Shown: one piece after another, positions 1-8,436 of the stretch | Numbering within the stretch: position 1 is the first letter of the stretch | Layout: each line of letters starts with the position of its first letter | Source: Cystobacter ferrugineus | Lineage (GTDB): Bacteria; Myxococcota; Myxococcia; Myxococcales; Myxococcaceae | Assembly (NCBI RefSeq): GCF_001887355.1 | Contig: NZ_MPIN01000016.1 | Location: 208,983-272,982 of the forward strand | Reading direction: 5' to 3' | DNA: 64,000 bases | Made by a program: the position numbers and the translations under genes | Notes under the pieces: model-generated | Told to the model about the DNA's origin: nothing | The model's input: the letters and a program-made list of their open reading frames with translations, nothing else | Databases searched by the model: none

Positions 1-1891
1 AGGCGGCGCGGGCCCCCTCGACAGCTCCTTGCTTCTCCAGCAGCACCCCGAGGTTGTTGGCGGCCCAGGGGGCCGCATCGGCATGGCCGGACTCGATGGC
101 GCGCTGGAAGGCGGCGCGGGCCCCCTCGACAGCTCCTTGCTTCTCCAGCAGCACCCCGAGGTTGTTGGCGGCAAGGGGGGCCGCATCGGCATGGCCGGAC
201 TCGATGGCGCGCTGGAAGGCGGCGCGGGCCCCCTCGACAGCTCCTTGCTTCTCCAGCAGCACCCCGAGGTTGTTGGCGGCCCAGGGGGCCGCATCGGCAT
301 GGCCGGACTCGATGGCGCGCTGGAAGGCGGCGCGGGCCCCCTCGACAGCTCCTTGCTTCTCCAGCAGCAACCCGAGGTTGTTGGCGGCAAGGGGGGCCTC
401 GTCAGCATGGCCGGAGTCCAGGGCGCGCTGGTAGGCGGCGCGGGCCCTCTCGACATCCCCTTGCTTCTCCAGCAACTCCCCGAGGATGTTGGCGGCCCGA
501 GGGGCTGCGTCGACGTGATTCGAGGCCAGCGCCTTCGCGAAGGCGCGCTTCGCCACTCCAAGTTCATTCCGACCATGGGCGACAATCCCGATGGCATTGG
601 CTTCTTCGAAGGTGACGCGCTCGATGAGGAAGTTCCACGTATGTTCGGGAATGCTGGTTCCCTGGCGCTCCAGGAAGTCGGGTATGTAATCGAAGATATC
701 GAAGGCCCTGCCATTCTCTCCCTGCATCGCGAGGAACATCGCGACATGAGAGCTGACGGGCTGTCGGGCCCACTTCAATCCCCGCGCGTAGGTGTCGTCT
801 GTCAGCTCCGCGTCCACACGCAACCCGGACAAGTAGAGCCCGGCGAGCTGCCGAAGCTCCGGCTCTGGAATGGGGCGTTGCAGTCCCGCTCGGCGCCAAT
901 CGGCGGCCGCCAGGACGAGGGCGTTTCCCACCGGCTCTGTCTGGCTTTCGGAGATGAGCTTCCTGGTGAGTTCGCGGGCCGCGACCAGATGCTCTCCAAG
1001 GCCCTTTTGCATCCGGTCCCTGGGCTCATGCGGATAGAGCTGATGCGCCTTGTCGAGCTCGGAAGCATTCAGCTCGGAGTTCAGGGGAACCTCTCCCTCG
1101 TCGAATCTCTTGAGGAGGCTCCGCGTGTCCTCGCCGATTCCGTCCCTACCCAGCAGCTCCCGATACCGGACCGCGGTGAGGGTCGCGACCACCGTGAGCG
1201 GGCGTTTGTGTTGAAGGAGGGTGCTCAGCAGCGACTCGCCGAGGCCACCGGGACCGAGGAAGCGGTGGAGATCGTCGAGCCAGAGCACGGCGGGTCCGGG
1301 CCCCCAGTCGAGCGGCGGCTCGAGGCTGAAGAGTTGTTGAAGAGCAGGCCCGCTCGTGGGAACGAGGAGCAGTGGCTCGAGATGCATGCGGCGGACAGCC
1401 TCGAAGGCCGTGCGTGATTTTCCCGCCTTGGAATCTCCGACCACGAGGACAAGGCGCTTCGTTCGGAGCACTCCGTCGAGCTGTGCATCGATCGCACGTG
1501 GCACGTACGGGGGAAGCTGTCCTGGACGGGCGTACCTCTTGGCGATCTTCGATGGGGTGATGCCCAGCCCATAGGGGTCCATCTGGCTCACGCGGAGAGG
1601 TGGCCACTGGGAGAGCGCCGAGGTGAGAACTCGCTCCCTTGTCTGGCGGTGGCGTTCCTCTTCCTCGTGGAGCTGGCGGTGCTTCTGGTACGCCTCGGCA
1701 ATGTATTTGACGAGTCCGGCCAGCCCTCCCGCGCCCATCACGAGCAGGATCCAGAGTGGCAGCGACTTGTCCCGGAAGAGCGCCAGGAGGGATGCGGCCA
1801 CGAGGCAGACGGCGCCCGCGAACAGCTGGAGCAGCAACGTGCGATGATGGCTTCGCTCCCCATCTGGTGCGTCTGGTCCACGGCCAAGCAC
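1..1891 (-). CDS. membrane-anchored P-loop NTPase with C-terminal TPR-like 36-residue repeats (3' end outside window)
   Basis: The frame stays open from the left edge to a GTG at 1891, preceded by AGGAGG at 6-nt spacing. The N-terminus has two hydrophobic segments (about residues 18-38 and 45-62), then a charged helical stretch. A Walker A motif (GDSKAGKS, about residue 152) and a Walker B-like LWLDD (about 200) mark a P-loop NTPase of uncertain class, possibly STAND-like. After a helical middle region, TPR-like repeats start near residue 440 and become almost identical 36-residue units (for example NNLGVLLEKQGAVEGARA) that run off the edge. STAND-type proteins with such repeats are usually signalling or conflict switches, but the partner or ligand cannot be read here. 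The gene stands alone on its strand. The C-terminus and the total repeat number are unknown. Confidence 0.75.
   Translation of the reverse strand, partial: MLGRGPDAPDGERSHHRTLLLQLFAGAVCLVAASLLALFRDKSLPLWILLVMGAGGLAGLVKYIAEAYQKHRQLHEEEERHRQTRERVLTSALSQWPPLRVSQMDPYGLGITPSKIAKRYARPGQLPPYVPRAIDAQLDGVLRTKRLVLVVGDSKAGKSRTAFEAVRRMHLEPLLLVPTSGPALQQLFSLEPPLDWGPGPAVLWLDDLHRFLGPGGLGESLLSTLLQHKRPLTVVATLTAVRYRELLGRDGIGEDTRSLLKRFDEGEVPLNSELNASELDKAHQLYPHEPRDRMQKGLGEHLVAARELTRKLISESQTEPVGNALVLAAADWRRAGLQRPIPEPELRQLAGLYLSGLRVDAELTDDTYARGLKWARQPVSSHVAMFLAMQGENGRAFDIFDYIPDFLERQGTSIPEHTWNFLIERVTFEEANAIGIVAHGRNELGVAKRAFAKALASNHVDAAPRAANILGELLEKQGDVERARAAYQRALDSGHADEAPLAANNLGLLLEKQGAVEGARAAFQRAIESGHADAAPWAANNLGVLLEKQGAVEGARAAFQRAIESGHADAAPLAANNLGVLLEKQGAVEGARAAFQRAIESGHADAAPWAANNLGVLLEKQGAVEGARAA
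13..454 (-). repeat. 108-bp tandem repeats encoding 36-residue TPR-like units
   Basis: A 108-bp unit recurs with the same landmark at 13, 121, 229, 337 and, more diverged, 445. The first four units are nearly identical at the DNA level. They alternate between a Trp-encoding and a Leu-encoding variant at one position, giving a 216-bp super-period. This suggests duplication of a two-unit block. The array continues beyond the left edge. Confidence 0.9.
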
Positions 1892-2286
1892 GATGATCCT
1901 CCTGTGAAGGCGGACGCCTGCTCAGGAAGAAACAACCCGCCACACGCATGGATTCGCTCCGTAAGCCCGGTAGGCCAGCCCTTCAAAACCCACGTACAGG
2001 GCCGGCGGGCGCATATGCGAAATAGAGGCCGTGTTGAGGATGAGGGATGGAGCGGAGGGGCCGCGGACAGTGGCCACCCAAGCAGTGCGCCCGGTCGGAG
2101 GAAAGGCCGCGCAGCCCCTTCAGGTACACGCTCTGGCACCAGTGAATGGAAGTGCGGCGTTACCTGCAAGACCGAGTGAACGAGCGCGCTAGGGCACGTG
2201 CGGCAGCACCTGCTCCACCAAGTGCACCACCATCACATGCGCCAGCAGATTCTTCGGCCAGGGAGCTCATCGGAGCGCCCGGCGGG
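1892..2286. other. intergenic stretch without recognisable gene
   Basis: This 395-bp stretch lies between the start of the repeat-protein gene and the end of a degraded gene. I see no open frame with coding character, no RNA gene and no clear hairpin. It must hold the promoter of the repeat protein, but no convincing -35/-10 pair was found. Confidence 0.5.
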
Positions 2287-3087
2287 TCACCGCCGCAGGA
2301 GCTCGTTGCCAATGGCCCGCTGTACCTCGAACGTCCTGGGAACGGTGGAGGGCGCCTGGTGCGTCCACAGGCCAAAGTTGAGCAGGCCGTGGATGCGTGG
2401 GTCGCTGCGAGCGAGGTCGTAATACTCCCAGTTCGCGCGGGCGAGCGCCGCGTCATCGCTGTACGCGCCGACCAGATAGGACTGCGGCACCAGCCAGAGC
2501 TTCTGGGAGGGCGTCAGGGTGGCACGCAGCGTGTTGAGATGGCCCACCACCTCGGACAGAGGACCGTAGTGGTCGAAGCCCACCCAGTCCGCGCGCGCGG
2601 GCGTGACGAGGGACGGAGACAGCGAGGGCACCGCATGCACCACCATCACCGGGATGGAGGGGAACGTGTCCTTGATGACGTAGAACCCTCCCACACTCCC
2701 CAGGTACGGGGTGATTTGAATGACGAACTGGTTCCAGGCCTGCGCGTCATGAGATCACGGGCTCGGCGACGAAGGCGAAACGGAAGGCCCCCGAGGCATC
2801 ACGCGAGAAGGGCTTGTCCATGCGCAGCGCCGAGGTGGATGAATGCAAGGACAGCGTATCCGGGCTCCAGACGTGGTTGACCTGGGCCCCCAGATGCTGG
2901 GCACGGGCGCGGGGTACCACAGGCCCGTCAGTTGTTGGCACCGTTGAAGGTGTCCCGGAATTGCTCGGTAGGAAACAGAGCCTGACTTCGCGACGCCGGT
3001 GCCTCCCACTCGGGCTCCACGACCGCGGCCTCCGGCTTCGCGTTCAGCCAGCCAACCGGCCAGGCGGCCTGGCCTCCCGCGTCTTCT
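2287..3087 (-). pseudogene. remnant of an unidentified gene, broken by three frameshifts
   Basis: Protein-like sequence continues along the minus strand but changes frame three times. It runs ...FRDTFNGANN (stop at 2928), then LTGLWYPAPVPSIWG, then VNHVWSPDTLSLHSS...FVAEPVIS (stop at 2747), then AQAWNQFVIQITPYLG and on to ...AIGNELLRR (stop at 2287). The 5' end meets an in-frame stop at 3088-3090 without a start codon. The last segment (about 150 residues, including GFDHYGPLSEVV) could be read alone as a short ORF from a GTG at 2694. The fragments look like a secreted or carbohydrate-related protein, but I do not recognise the family. Sequencing errors could mimic the frameshifts, though three in 400 bp make decay more likely. 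Confidence 0.5.
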
Positions 3088-3196
3088 TTAAACCCGAAAA
3101 AATGAGCCGACTGCTCCTATGGCGGCATCGCGTCTCCGCTCGAAACAGAGAGACCCGACCCACCCCGATTCCCGGCAGCAAGAGAGGAATGTCTTC

Positions 3197-3598
3197 ATGA
3201 ACACGAAGCTCGTTCGTCGAACCGCCATTGCCGTGACCGCCATGGGCCTCCTCGGCCTGACAGGCGCCCTGGTCGTGCCCTCCGCCAATGCCTCCCAGGT
3301 GAGCACCCTCGCCACCTGCAACGCCACCTGGTACGGCGCGGAGGGCGAAATCCCCGAGGGATGGCCGACCGCCAGCGGTGAGCCCTTCAGCCGGTGGGCG
3401 CTCAAGGCCGCACACAACTCCCTGCCGTTCGGTACCCGGGTCAAGGTCACCTACCAGGGCCGCTCCGTCACCGTGACCATCAATGACCGCGGAGGCTTTG
3501 GCGGCGCGACCTGCCTGGACCTCACCTACGGAGCGTTCACGCAGATCGCCAATACCGACCTGGGCGTCATCCCCGTGCAGTACGAAATCCTCCGGTGA
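3197..3598 (+). CDS. secreted RlpA-like double-psi beta-barrel protein
   Basis: 133 residues. The ATG at 3197 is chosen over one at 3119 because it follows a GAGAGGA motif and opens a typical signal peptide: MNTKLVRR, a hydrophobic core, then a cleavage region near NASQ. The mature part has the double-psi barrel signature: ATWYG at the start, then GEPFSRWALKAAHNSLPFGT, then VTINDRGGF, with an aspartate in the DRG motif as in RlpA and related barwin/expansin-like domains. There is no SPOR domain, so it is a minimal secreted domain rather than full-length RlpA. RlpA relatives act on or bind peptidoglycan; activity here is inferred. Two cysteines could form a disulfide. It is a single gene facing away from the degraded gene. 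Confidence 0.8.
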   Translation: MNTKLVRRTAIAVTAMGLLGLTGALVVPSANASQVSTLATCNATWYGAEGEIPEGWPTASGEPFSRWALKAAHNSLPFGTRVKVTYQGRSVTVTINDRGGFGGATCLDLTYGAFTQIANTDLGVIPVQYEILR

Positions 3599-3693
3599 GC
3601 GCCCGCCCGCGCTCCCGCACGTGGCACGGGTCCACTTCTTCCAGGCTCCCCCTCTGCTGCATCGCCCGGAAGAAGTAGACCCCCCTGCCCGCG

Positions 3694-4461
3694 TCAGACC
3701 GACGCCGCGTACACCAGCCACATCGCCGAGGTGTCCAGCAGCAGATGGATGCCCATGAGCCACGGCATCAGGCTCGGACGCCAGCGGATGGCGGCGCCGA
3801 CGACGAACGCGAAGGGCACGAACATCAGCAGCCGCCACGTGAAGAAGCGCGCGTCGAAGAGCAGGGGCAGCGTCGCGTGCTGCGCGGCATGGAACAGAGC
3901 GCACAGGGTGAGTGCGCTCGCGCTCCCGATGCCCGCCTCCCGCAGCCGGGGCATGGCCTCGGCGTAGTAGGTCGGCAGCTCCGTGAGGGCGACCGTCAGC
4001 GGGAAGAGCACCAGCGCGGCGGTGGCCACCCAGACCGGCAGGGGCCGCACGAAGAGGTCCAACGCCCGTTGTGGATCTCCGAACAGCCACGTCGCCAGCA
4101 CGATGTTCGGCAGGTGCGCCAGGGGCGCGGCCACCCCCAGCACGCCGAGCAGCGACAGCACGTCGCGCCCGAGGCGGCGACCTTCCCCTCCCTGGAAGTA
4201 GAGGTCTCGCAGGCCCTGTCCCCGCCCCCGCGCGCCCCTCCACAGCAGGGCCAGGGAGACGAGGCTCGTGAGGAACGCGGTGACGGGCCACCATGCGGCG
4301 GACGCGGACCACGCGTCGGGATGACCCCGCAGCGCGTACCCCGCGGCGATGGCCGCCTGGAACGCGGCGAAGAACACGAGGCGGCTGGTGAGCGGCAGCC
4401 AGGGAAACGGCGTGCACCGGGCCACTGGCCGCGCGAGGGACGCGGAAAGGGTGAGGTCCAT
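3694..4461 (-). CDS. polytopic membrane protein, CPBP-protease-like
   Basis: 255 residues from an ATG at 4461 with AGGAGG about 6 nt upstream. About six to seven hydrophobic segments span the protein. Conserved-looking polar motifs sit inside membrane helices: TELPTYY (about residue 155), ALFHAAQH (about 190) and GIHLLLD near the end. Their spacing resembles CPBP/Abi intramembrane proteases, which use E...H...H residues. The classical EExxxR motif is replaced by ELPTYY, so protease activity is uncertain. It starts about 50 bp after the stop of the AraC-type regulator and may be co-transcribed with it. Confidence 0.6.
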   Translation of the reverse strand: MDLTLSASLARPVARCTPFPWLPLTSRLVFFAAFQAAIAAGYALRGHPDAWSASAAWWPVTAFLTSLVSLALLWRGARGRGQGLRDLYFQGGEGRRLGRDVLSLLGVLGVAAPLAHLPNIVLATWLFGDPQRALDLFVRPLPVWVATAALVLFPLTVALTELPTYYAEAMPRLREAGIGSASALTLCALFHAAQHATLPLLFDARFFTWRLLMFVPFAFVVGAAIRWRPSLMPWLMGIHLLLDTSAMWLVYAASV

Positions 4462-4511
4462 TGAATCCTCCAGGAGGCCGGCCCGTACCGCCGGCTCATC
4501 GACTCGGAGGT

Positions 4512-5357
4512 CTACCGCCGGGAGGAAGGCCCCGGCTTGGATGGAGGGGACATGGCGGACCCGTCCTCCTCGACGGTGGCCTCCACCGGGTGGCCGCCGG
4601 GATAGACCCGAGAGGGCGCGGCCCCCACGAACTCCCGGAAGTCCCGGTCGAGGTGGGGTTGATCGGCATACCCCGCGTCGGCGGCCACGTCGGCCCACTT
4701 CGACCCGGGCTCCGTCGCCGCCACCTGCCACGCCCGGGTGAAGCGCGCGAAGCGGACGAACTCGCGAGGGGGCACGCCCACCGCGTCCTGGAACCGCCGC
4801 GTGAGCTGCCGGCGGGACAGCCCCAGCCGCGTCGCGAGGTCTCCCACCGCCTCGCCCTCGACCGACAGCGCCCGCGCCGCCTCGCGCACGAGCGGGTCGC
4901 ACTGGGGACACACGTGCGCCGCGAGCACCTCCCACAGGGAGTCCATCCCGGAGGGCGAGCCGGCGTGCGCCCGAGCCCAGCGCGCGAGCGCCTCATCGAG
5001 GGAAGGAGCAAGCCCGGCGAGCGGCTCCACCCGCTCCCGCAGGGCCGCGCCCCTCGTGCCCAGCAGGCAGGCACACGCCGGGGGCAATTGGATGCCAATG
5101 ACATCCACCGCCCCCCGAGGCTCGATCTCCAGCGCCCGCCCGAGCCCTCCCACGACGAACCGGGCGGGGAGTTCCCGCCCCTGTCCGTCCTGGACCAGGC
5201 GTCCAGGCTGCCCGAGTTGGAGCACCACATCCGCCGCCGCGATGCCCGGGAGGATGGGGACGCGCGCGCCGGGTGCGAGCTCGCCTCGCAGCCGCCAGAG
5301 GCATACGAGGTGGCGAGCGAGCGTGGAGGGGGCCAACCAGGAGTGGGAGTGCAACAT
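4512..5357 (-). CDS. AraC-family transcriptional regulator
   Basis: 281 residues from the ATG at 5357; no strong ribosome site is visible, and longer starts in the same frame are possible. The C-terminal 100 residues hold the AraC double helix-turn-helix. VGDLATRLGLSRRQLTRRFQ is the first recognition unit, and AADAGYADQPHLDRDFREF the second, ending with the usual GxxPSxY-type segment. The N-terminal half (HLVCLWRLRG, ILPGIAAADVVLQLG) matches the beta-rich ligand-binding module often annotated DUF6597 in this subfamily. Such regulators usually control a neighbouring gene. The membrane protein downstream or the hydrolase upstream are candidate targets; the effector is unknown. Confidence 0.85.
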   Translation of the reverse strand: MLHSHSWLAPSTLARHLVCLWRLRGELAPGARVPILPGIAAADVVLQLGQPGRLVQDGQGRELPARFVVGGLGRALEIEPRGAVDVIGIQLPPACACLLGTRGAALRERVEPLAGLAPSLDEALARWARAHAGSPSGMDSLWEVLAAHVCPQCDPLVREAARALSVEGEAVGDLATRLGLSRRQLTRRFQDAVGVPPREFVRFARFTRAWQVAATEPGSKWADVAADAGYADQPHLDRDFREFVGAAPSRVYPGGHPVEATVEEDGSAMSPPSKPGPSSRR

Positions 5358-5449
5358 GATGAGGTTGGAACCCGCGAGGGACGCGGATGCGTTCAACAGG
5401 GTGCGCTTCGGGCCCCCCTCGTCCTCCCCCAACGTGCCCTCCTCCTGCC

Positions 5450-6325
5450 CTACTCCTGGATGAAGGCCAGCAGGTCGCGGTTGATGACGTCCTTGTTGAC
5501 CGAGCACATGCCGTGGCCGAAGCCCGGATAGCTCTTGAGCCGCGCGCCCTTGACCAACGAAACCGTGAGCTTCGCCGCGCCATCGATCGGCACGATCTGG
5601 TCGTCGTCGCCGTGCATCACCAGGGTCGGCACGTCGAACCTGGCGAGATCGGCGCGGAAGTCGGTCTCCGAGAAGGCCTTGATGCAGTCATATTCAGCCT
5701 TCAGTCCGCCCATCATGCCCTGCATCCAGAAGCTGTCGCGCAGACCTTCCGAGACCTTCACGCCTGGACGGTTGAAGCCATAGAACGCCAGGGTCAGCTC
5801 CTTGAAGAAGCTCGAGCGGTCACCGAGCACCCCGGCGCGGATGCCATCGAATACGTCGATGGGCAGGCCATTCGGATGCCAGTCGGTCTTGAGCATGATC
5901 GGTGGCACGGCGCCGATGAGCACGGCCTTGGCGACGCGCGACGTCCCGTGACGGCCGATATAGCGCGCGACCTCGCCGCCGCCAGTCGAGTGGCCGACAT
6001 GGATGGCCTTCTCGAGGCCGAGCGCGGCGGTCAACTGGGCGAGATCATCGGCATAGGTGTCCATGTCGTGGCCGTCCCACGGCTGTGACGAGCGGCCGTG
6101 GCCGCGGCGATCGTGGGCGATGGTGCGGTAGCCCCGCGCCGACAGGAACAACATTTGATCCTCCCAGGCGTCCGCGGTGAGTGGCCATCCATGAGAGAAG
6201 ACGATGGGCTTGCCATCCTTCGGGCCCCAGTCCTTGAAGTAGATCTGGGTGCCATCCCGGGTGGTGAGATAGCTGCCAGTGATCTTGCCAGCGTGAGCGG
6301 TACTGGGAGGGAGCTTCGTGTCCAT
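5450..6325 (-). CDS. alpha/beta hydrolase, non-heme chloroperoxidase/perhydrolase type
   Basis: 291 residues. The second of two ATGs (6325) is chosen because AAAGGAA lies at proper spacing from it. The alpha/beta fold is complete. The oxyanion region is FSHGWPL, the nucleophile elbow is GHSTGGGE (Ser about 113), the acid is in [10 protein letters not shown] and the histidine in GFGHGM near the C-terminus. The motif set and length fit cofactor-free haloperoxidases, which are better described as perhydrolases or esterases. The natural substrate cannot be read. The gene has slightly more AT-ending codons than its neighbours and lies among accessory genes, so acquisition by transfer is possible but unproven. 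Confidence 0.85.
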   Translation of the reverse strand: MDTKLPPSTAHAGKITGSYLTTRDGTQIYFKDWGPKDGKPIVFSHGWPLTADAWEDQMLFLSARGYRTIAHDRRGHGRSSQPWDGHDMDTYADDLAQLTAALGLEKAIHVGHSTGGGEVARYIGRHGTSRVAKAVLIGAVPPIMLKTDWHPNGLPIDVFDGIRAGVLGDRSSFFKELTLAFYGFNRPGVKVSEGLRDSFWMQGMMGGLKAEYDCIKAFSETDFRADLARFDVPTLVMHGDDDQIVPIDGAAKLTVSLVKGARLKSYPGFGHGMCSVNKDVINRDLLAFIQE

Positions 6326-6502
6326 GGGCATTTCCTTTCGGCGCGAGGAAGAACAAACGGCTACGAGCATGCGCGTCGGAATCTCGACCCTCCATCGTAC
6401 CGGGGTCTGAACGGCCCCATACCAAGGTTCAGGTCAATCGACCCATCTGTACAAAAGACGGTGCAAGCGGCAGCCACCGTAACCACTCCCGAATCTTCCC
6501 GA

Positions 6503-6520
6503 ATCACTCGAAGGAGTGAT
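6503..6520 (-). terminator. hairpin downstream of the cobalamin operon
   Basis: A perfect 7-bp inverted repeat (ATCACTC/GAGTGAT) with a 4-nt loop lies 40 nt beyond the cobS stop. It lacks a clear T-run, so it could be a weak terminator or an mRNA 3' stabiliser. Confidence 0.4.
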
Positions 6521-6559
6521 CCATGGCTACCCATCTTTCTTCCGCCCAGACGCCCGTCG

Positions 6560-7336
6560 TCAGGCCACCTCGCCGCGAGACAGCGCCAGGACGAGCAGGA
6601 GGGCACACTCCCCCACCTGCTGCGTGGCCCCGAGGAAGTCCCCGGTGATGCCGCCCGCGCGCACCCAGAAGCGCCAACCACAGACAAGCGCGGTGAGGCC
6701 GGCGGCCGCCACGAGCGCCCACGCGGTGGCCACCTCCAACCCTCCCCGCCAGAGCAGCGCGCCCATCAGCAGGACGGGACAGGCGGTGGCCAGCATCGCC
6801 TGGGCTCCAGAGACGCGCACCATGCTCCGGCTGCGCGAGGTCGCCTCGCTCGACACATAGGGCAGGCTCACCATCAACCAGATGGGAGGGGTGCGTGCCA
6901 GGCATTGGCTCAGCACGAGCGCCAGCGGCGCGGCCTCATCGAGTCTCGCCAGCAGCGCGATGCGCAGCACCAGCACGACGCACAGCGCCCCCGCGCCGAA
7001 GGAGCCGATGCGGCTGTCCTTGAGGATCTCGAAGAGGCGCGTGCGGTCGTACGCGCCCCCGAGCGCGTCGGCGGTGTCGGCCAGGCCGTCCTCGTGCAGC
7101 GCCCCCGTGAGCAGCATCCCCACGCCCACCACCACCGCGGAGGCGACCAGGGGCCCCGCGCGCTCGACGGCCAGCCAGATCAGCGCCAGCAGCCCACCGA
7201 GGCTCGCGCCCACCAGCGGAAACCAGCCCGAGGCCCACTGCCAGTCCGCCGGGGCGTAGGGGAAGCCCCCCACGGGAATGCGGGTGTAGAAGGCGAAGGC
7301 CGCACGGGCGCCCCGGAGCATGGGAGGAAGCGGCAT
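6560..7336 (-). CDS. cobS: adenosylcobinamide-GDP ribazoletransferase (cobalamin synthase)
   Basis: 258 residues, integral membrane. CobS joins adenosylcobinamide-GDP and alpha-ribazole (phosphate) to make adenosylcobalamin (phosphate), the last assembly step. Family signatures are FYTRIPVG near the N-terminus, GALHEDGLADTADALGG (about residue 85), RIGSFGAGA and the C-terminal GDFLGATQQVGEC, with hydrophobic helices between. The start ATG overlaps the cobT stop (TGATG), so translation is coupled. It is the last gene of the riboswitch-controlled operon. Confidence 0.95.
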   Translation of the reverse strand: MPLPPMLRGARAAFAFYTRIPVGGFPYAPADWQWASGWFPLVGASLGGLLALIWLAVERAGPLVASAVVVGVGMLLTGALHEDGLADTADALGGAYDRTRLFEILKDSRIGSFGAGALCVVLVLRIALLARLDEAAPLALVLSQCLARTPPIWLMVSLPYVSSEATSRSRSMVRVSGAQAMLATACPVLLMGALLWRGGLEVATAWALVAAAGLTALVCGWRFWVRAGGITGDFLGATQQVGECALLLVLALSRGEVA

Positions 7337-8436
7337 CAGCCCCGCCCCTTGTCTGGTACCCCGGCCTCCTCGAAGGTGGCCATGCCCGCGTGCAGCGCGC
7401 ACGCGGCGTCCACCAGCGGCAGCGCCGTCAACGCGCCACTGCCCTCCCCCAGCCGCAACCCCAGCTCGAGCAGCGGCCTCGCGCCGAGGGACTCCAGGAC
7501 GTGCCGGTGGCCCGCCTCCGCCGAGCGGTGGGCGAACAGCATCCACTCCCGCGCGCCCGGGGCCATCCGCTCCAGCGCCAGCATGGCCACCGAGACGATG
7601 AAGCCGTCCACCAGCACGGCCTTGCGCCGCTCGATGGCCCGCCCCGCCGCGCCCATCAGGGCGGCGATGTCCCGTCCCCCCGCGGAGCGCACGGCATGCT
7701 CGGGACTCGCGCCCCGGAGCCGCCGCACCGCATCGCGCACCACCTCCACCTTGCGTGCCAGGCCCGCCTCGTCCACGCCCGTGCCCCGGCCCACCACCTC
7801 CTCCGCCTCCCGCCCGAGCAGCAGCGCCGCCACCGCGGCCGCCACGGTGGTGTTGCCAATGCCCATCTCCCCCAGCACCACCAGGCGGACCTCGTCCGGA
7901 AGCGCGTCCACCTCCGCGGCTCCCGCCGCCAGCGCGCGCTGGAAGGTGGCCTCGCTCATCGCGTCCTCCACCCGCAGGTCTCCCCCCGGCTCGTCCGCCA
8001 CCGGGTCGCGCCGGAAGGAGACTCCCTCGACAGCAGGGGGCGAGAGCGGCCGCATCACCCCCACGTCCACCACGCGCAGCGGCACGCCCAGGTGCCGGCA
8101 CAGGACACTGGAGGCCGCGCCTCCCCGAAGGAAGTTCTCCACCATGGCCCCGGTGACGGCCGGGGGATAGGGCGAGACGCCGTGACGGGTGACGGCATGA
8201 TCCGACGCGAAGAGCAGGGCCGAAGCGGGCCGGCTCCGAGGCAGGGGCGTGCCCTGCAACGCGGCCAGCTTCACCGCCACCTCCTCCAGGACCCCCAGGC
8301 TGCCCGGGGGCTTGGTGAGGCGCGACTGTCTTTGCCGGGCTCGCTCGGCCGCCGCCAGGTCCGGCGCCGGAATGCTCCACCCTCCTCGCGTCGTCTCCAC
8401 CGCTCGGGCGCTCGGCTCGTTCTCCCGGGTGCTCAC
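7336..8436 (-). CDS. cobT: nicotinate-nucleotide--dimethylbenzimidazole phosphoribosyltransferase
   Basis: 366 residues from the GTG at 8436, which overlaps the cobQ stop. CobT activates the lower-ligand base, normally 5,6-dimethylbenzimidazole made by BluB, with nicotinate mononucleotide to give alpha-ribazole phosphate. Hallmarks are RLTKPPGSLG near the N-terminus, FASDHAVTRHGVSPYP, GEMGIGNTT in the active-site region, GGRDIAALMGA and a conserved C-terminal EGSGALTALPLVDAA segment. The length is normal for the family. It works directly with CobS downstream, BluB and the CobC-like phosphatase. Confidence 0.95.
   Translation of the reverse strand: MSTRENEPSARAVETTRGGWSIPAPDLAAAERARQRQSRLTKPPGSLGVLEEVAVKLAALQGTPLPRSRPASALLFASDHAVTRHGVSPYPPAVTGAMVENFLRGGAASSVLCRHLGVPLRVVDVGVMRPLSPPAVEGVSFRRDPVADEPGGDLRVEDAMSEATFQRALAAGAAEVDALPDEVRLVVLGEMGIGNTTVAAAVAALLLGREAEEVVGRGTGVDEAGLARKVEVVRDAVRRLRGASPEHAVRSAGGRDIAALMGAAGRAIERRKAVLVDGFIVSVAMLALERMAPGAREWMLFAHRSAEAGHRHVLESLGARPLLELGLRLGEGSGALTALPLVDAACALHAGMATFEEAGVPDKGRG

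Noticed and set aside
13-454. CRISPR array
   Set aside because: Repeats are contiguous 108-bp coding units without spacers.
29-1417. Long plus-strand open frame with repeated residues opposite the NTPase gene
   Set aside because: It mirrors the repeated minus-strand gene. The minus frame shows Walker motifs, TPR-like repeats and an AGGAGG-preceded start, so the plus frame is a shadow of high-GC coding DNA.
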